A DNA stretch of 64,000 nt from NCBI GenBank assembly GCA_034509495.1, contig CM067506.1, forward strand, positions 22,175,309 through 22,239,308, written 5' to 3'. Under the pieces are notes generated by a model. It was not told the origin of the DNA. It saw only the letters and a program-made list of their open reading frames with translations, and made no database searches. This document shows, piece by piece, positions 60,005 through 64,000 of this stretch (position 1 is its first letter; each line of letters begins with the position of its first letter). The position numbers were made by a program, and so were the translations under genes. Source of the stretch: Acestrorhynchus altus. Lineage: Eukaryota; Chordata; Actinopteri; Characiformes; Acestrorhynchidae.

Positions 60005-61568
60005 TTCATATAGTCCGTGGGGGAGGTCCCTCTCCAGGCTCAGCTCTACACCAGGTTCCACCGCACCTGCAACCAGATAAAGGACATGTTACACTTAGCT
60101 CAGAATTACATGATCCTCCCTGGGCCGCTCTCAAGCAGGGTGAATCACTTCACACACTGGCTCTGATGAGCTGACATTTCCCGCACCAGTGATGTGTCTC
60201 CGTGATGTGCGGATCTGGCGTGGCAGAGATACGTTTTATTGGGTCATTCGGTGTTTCAAACTAGGCACAAAGTAAAAAACAGGTAATGGTATTTGAGTGT
60301 TTTAAAGTAATTGGCAGGCTCGCCCACAGTGCCCTAATGGATTGGGTTTGCTTAGCCTAATGTATGAAGTGTGCTCCATGTGGCCGATTGTGGCTTCATA
60401 TTAACGTTCATTATGGGAATAAATGCATTGTATCAGGACTTTGTGTCACCAGATATTCAACATTAAATGACAGTGATCACAGGCAGAATAACTTCAGGAC
60501 ATCCTTAGCTGTGCTGAAGTGACATCAAACACAGGCCTCTAACTGCAAGCAGCTGGCCCAGCATCCTGCTGCAGCACAGGCCCCCTGCTCACATACAGTG
60601 TCCTTCCAAAAAGGTTATCACAGAGCCGCTTTGTCGCTCCTAATCCAAAATTCATTACATATAGCAGTTACCACAGTTTAATGCGGTTCCTGAACGCCTG
60701 GGTAAGCTCCTTCACAGTTCACTGCAAGGTAAGGACGGCACTAGTGCGAATGGGTAACAGAGAAAGGGGTGATACTTTACGCAAGTGAAGTGCCATAAAC
60801 ATGTGTGGTGGTACATGTCAGTGCCAAATCTAATTTGCCGAGCTCACAACTCATAGCACATTGACAGGTAAGCCTATTAAGTGGCTATTAACTCTGTATA
60901 AGTGATGGCAGAGAGACTCTTAAGTTTCTTGGCATGAGTGTGTGCCCCAGGGCTGTGTGCTAGGGCTCCTCTCAGAGCGACAGCGCAAGGAAGGTCAAGC
61001 AGCACTGTGTAAAAGGAATCCACAGGTGATAATGATGAGCCCTTCTCACTGGGCCAGGCTCAAATAGCTGTTAACTGGCCTGAATGGCCAACTGCCTCAG
61101 CTTCCTGAGTATGAGAGACGCGTGTCTTTCACTTGAAAGGAAGGCGAACACTCATGAAGAGATGCATTGCACGAGGGCCGGTCAAGCAACAGCGTGATCC
61201 GGTGGGCAATTCAATATTTACACATCTTTGTCATACTCGCATACAACCTTATACAACTGATTTGTTCTGTGGATATTTTAATCCAGCGACTTTAATTTGT
61301 ACTGTGTAAAATGCATTCTTGAAAACTGAGATTTCCATGAGTGAACATTTCTGCTAAGGGGACTACATGCTGAGTATCTTTGTCACAAAGCTCAGTTCAG
61401 ATAACTGTGAGCGATCAGAGTTATTTCTCTATCATTCTCAATTCTCTATCATTATGTCTCAATGCAAAATAGCACTATTAACCTACTTCATTCTTTGTGC
61501 AAGTGGAACAATTGACCATTTTATACAAACACAATTAGAGTGACTGAAATGAGTACATGCTTCACTCC

Positions 61569-61569
<1 letters not shown>
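60005..61569. other. unique non-coding DNA
   Basis: No recognised gene. Contains a candidate regulatory block (60190-60500). 60500-61560 is balanced unique sequence without coding signal. Confidence 0.5.
60190..60500. other. candidate conserved non-coding block
   Basis: Repeat-free sequence with cores such as 'gccctaatggattgggtttg', 'cttagcctaatgtatgaag', 'catattaacgttcattatgg' and 'attaaatgacagtgatcac', and no open frame. Resembles developmental CNE texture; unproven. Confidence 0.3.

Positions 61570-61614
<45 letters not shown>
61570..61614 (+). repeat. (GA)n microsatellite
   Basis: About 22 perfect GA units. The plus-strand frame across it is an Arg/Glu repeat artefact. Confidence 0.97.
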
Positions 61615-61617
<3 letters not shown>

Positions 61618-62324
61618 TTCTGCATATTTGAATCTACTAGAAAGCAATCACTGAAATATGCAAACATTCATGAGGAAATAAATGTAGTAGAAAATTTGGT
61701 GCAGATCTGCAATTGCGTTCAGAGAGGCAAAGTCTGGACAGAAAAAAAAAAAAACACCACATGGAACAGACGCACGGCACTACATCATTCCGCTGGAGCT
61801 GAATATTAACTATAGAATGAACAGCTTACAAAAACAGGAATATGTTTGGAGGAACAGGCTGTGTTTTTGACGGATCAACTAGCGTGCACGCTCAAGTCAA
61901 CACCCTTCACTTGTGTTATTAAAGTGTGCCCATGTTTCTTGTTCCTTTCGCACGGTGTGTGAAGAACGGACTTTTCCATGCATTATTAGCTTCATCCATC
62001 CATGTGGCTATCACATTAGGAATGCCTCACAAATCCAACACCACATTTCTGTGGGCCACAGCCAAGCTGGCGATGTTCAGTGTCTCTCCTCCACTGTCAT
62101 TAGAACCTGGCCAAAGCTGGACAGAAGTTGGCAGGTATGGTCTTGTGCTGGCCAGTTTTTTCTTCTTCGCTCAATCCTGGCCAGAAAAAGTCAAGTAACT
62201 AGTTGAGGGAAAAAGACAGGAATGCTGTCTTACTCATAAGTGCTATACACTCTTACTTCGAAGGCAACTGCTGACACATAACAGCCCAAAAATCATTTAC
62301 TAGCTTTTTTCCTTTAACAGATCA
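61615..62324. other. unique non-coding DNA
   Basis: An A14 run lies near 61741-61754. Two overlapping plus-strand frames (61913-62206 and 61926-62198) have no recognised domain. Confidence 0.5.
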
Positions 62325-62406
62325 CTGGATGTCTGTCATTCTAACACCATTCTGAGTGAACTCTGCAAAAATCCCAAGAAATCAGCAGTTCTAGAAATAC
62401 CAGAAA
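62325..62406 (+). mobile_element. interspersed repeat fragment
   Basis: The sequence 'tctgagtgaactctgcaaaa', 'atcccaagaaatcagcagtt' and ctagaaatac resembles a very common fish repeat segment (tgtgtaaactctagagactg ... aaaatcccaggagatcagcag ... gaaatactc). Only about 80 bp remain; class uncertain. Confidence 0.5.
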
Positions 62407-62589
62407 TCATACAGATATATACACAGAAAAAATGCTTACTGCCCAAACAACTGTCCTAAAATGATACTACTGCAGCTCAAAACGTGAGAATCTCAGTTTT
62501 ATTTTAATTTATTTTCATAACGATTTAAAAAAACATAATTTGACATTTTATGTTTTGCTTAGAAATCCTTAACAAATTATGACAATATC
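62407..62589. other. AT-rich non-coding DNA
   Basis: Nothing recognised; may include the 3' flank of the transposase remnant. Confidence 0.4.
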
Positions 62590-63330
62590 TCATAATCTAT
62601 ACTGAACATTTCATAACTGTGGGCAGGTAATAAGTCCTGCTGGAAAAGGAAATCAGAATCTCCATAAAGTTCATCAACAGATGTAGCATGAAGTGCTCTA
62701 AAATGCTGTGTTGTCTCTGGACTTGATAAAACACAGTGGACCAACACCAGCAGATGAAACAGCACCATAAACCATCACAGATTTCACACTGGACTTCAGA
62801 CACCTTGGATACTGCACTTCTCCATTCTTCCTCCAGACTCTGGGAGCTTGAGTTGAGACTCTAGGTTTGATTTCTAAGTGAAATGCAGAATTTACTTGAA
62901 AAGAGAAGTTTGGATCACTAGGCAACAGCCTATAGTTGTTTTTCTCCTTAGCCCAGGTAACACACATCTGATGTTGTCTCTGTTGGCTTGATATTAGGAA
63001 TGCTGCAGTTGTACCCCCTTTCCTGCAGACATCTGTGTGTACTGGCTCTTGATGTATTGAGACCAGCCTCAGTCCACTCCTTGTGAAGCTCTCCCAAGTT
63101 CTTGAATCAACTTTTCTTCACACTCCCATCAAGGCTTTTGTCACCCCTTTTGCTTGTGCACCTTGTCCTACCACATTCTCCCCCACAAGTCAACATTCCA
63201 TTATTTACAGCACTCTGAGAAAAGCCAGCAATGACCTTCAGTGGCTTACCCTGTTTTTGAGGGTGATACTGGTCACAAAAATCTTTAGATGTAGACGATA
63301 TTAAAATTTCTACCTTTTTGAAATAAATGA
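62590..63330 (-). pseudogene. Tc1/mariner-like transposase, frameshifted and truncated
   Basis: On the minus strand, the domain order is: an N-terminal HTH-like part at about 63330-63110 (KPLKVIAGFSQSAVNN, then CTSKRGDKSLDGSVKKS); a central part with WAKEKNNY and SDPNFSFQVNSAFHLEI, carrying the first catalytic Asp (about 62965-62880); then PRVWRKNGEVQYPRCLKSSVK, SVMVYGAVSSAGVGPLCF and, after a frameshift near 62700, DELYGDSDFLFQQDLLPAH with the second catalytic Asp (about 62625). The third acidic residue and C-terminus are missing. At least two frameshifts and a stop make it non-functional. A normal transposase of this kind is about 340 residues. Confidence 0.8.
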
Positions 63331-64000
63331 CAAAAATAATGTTTCGCAAATTTTTGAGCTGCACCAGATTATGTTGCTTATCGGGCCAGTAAGTACTGGT
63401 TTCACTCTTTTCTAATACATTATTTGTTGTTTAAAGCTTAATTTATTCTAATAATCTAATAAATTCTTATTTCATCATTTTAATTTGATGTGTGTCAACA
63501 TTCATTTATCTATTTCTGAGTCCTTGAAGAAGGTCAGTATTCATGATATCATTCAGTGGCTGAAATTCAACCAGACTTCTAATCTTCTTCTAATTGTAAT
63601 ATTCTAAGCAACTAAAATCTAATCATTTTCAAGGCATCTTACTGTGTTCATATTTTGATGTTGTACAGCATTTTACATTAAAACGCTAAATATTTTAACA
63701 CCTTTGGCTAAATAAGATCTTACTGTACTGTATGTAGTTCATTTCAGGCTTGGTAGTGGCAACGTGGCCAAAAACAAGGCAGAACTGGCTCAAAAGCCCT
63801 GCTGAAGGCAAACTAAACATAAGCAGACCAACCATAATATATGATTTAGCTTTAAACACCATTCTATAGCAAATTAGTACCCGTATTTTCGTCTATATAG
63901 TTTCCCAATTTCCCTCTTCATGCCTATAATATAGTAACGTACTCCATGTTCCTGAGGTAACATGCACCTATCATTTCTTTCATTTGCTGGATTCATTCAG
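63331..64000. other. AT-rich non-coding DNA
   Basis: Nothing recognised up to the end of the window. Confidence 0.5.

Overview
This 64 kb window reads as vertebrate nuclear DNA, most likely from a ray-finned fish and probably an otophysan such as a catfish or characin. The evidence is the very high density of perfect dinucleotide microsatellites, the many decayed Tc1/mariner- and hAT-type transposon pieces of kinds familiar from fish genomes, and a non-LTR retrotransposon tail common in fish. The taxon is an inference from recalled repeat families, not a measured match.

I found no convincing protein-coding gene, tRNA, rRNA or CRISPR array. No open frame beginning at a methionine exceeds 181 codons. 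The longer ones are driven by microsatellites or stop-poor composition, and the only recognisable protein signatures belong to broken transposases. The window therefore looks like a gene desert or one very large intron. Long stretches of unique, compositionally balanced sequence rich in homeodomain-type TAATTA/TTAATT cores (for example near 28.8, 39.7-40.0, 52.2-52.7 and 60.2-60.5 kb) resemble the conserved non-coding elements around vertebrate developmental regulators. That cannot be proved without an alignment.

Layout: 0-3.5 kb is unique sequence, a large CA/TA microsatellite, a Tc1-like fragment and a retrotransposon tail. 3.5-24 kb is mostly unique DNA punctuated by CA, GA/CT and TTA microsatellites and G-rich tracts. 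24.8-30.3 kb has two Tc1-like fragments, a ~540 bp MITE with terminal inverted repeats and a hairpin-forming element. 30-41 kb is mostly unique with one further transposase fragment at 38.2-38.6 kb. 41.4-42.1 kb holds an unnamed repeat whose 3' end has grown into a 52/40 bp minisatellite; a second copy at 56.3-56.6 kb has only one monomer equivalent. 44.8-50.7 kb is a repeat cluster: a CA/TG hairpin, an AT tract, two oppositely oriented SINE-like repeats, an internally duplicated AT-rich repeat, a probable Tc1 N-terminal fragment and a MITE interrupted by another element. 53.8-55.1 kb is a decayed hAT-like element encoding a BED zinc finger fused to a poly-asparagine microsatellite. 57-61.6 kb carries large compound microsatellites. 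62.3-63.3 kb carries a frameshifted Tc1-like transposase.

No gene network can be described. The most interesting items are the TE-derived minisatellite, the poly-Asn/BED fossil, the interrupted MITE, the perfect CA/TG inverted repeat and the candidate regulatory blocks.
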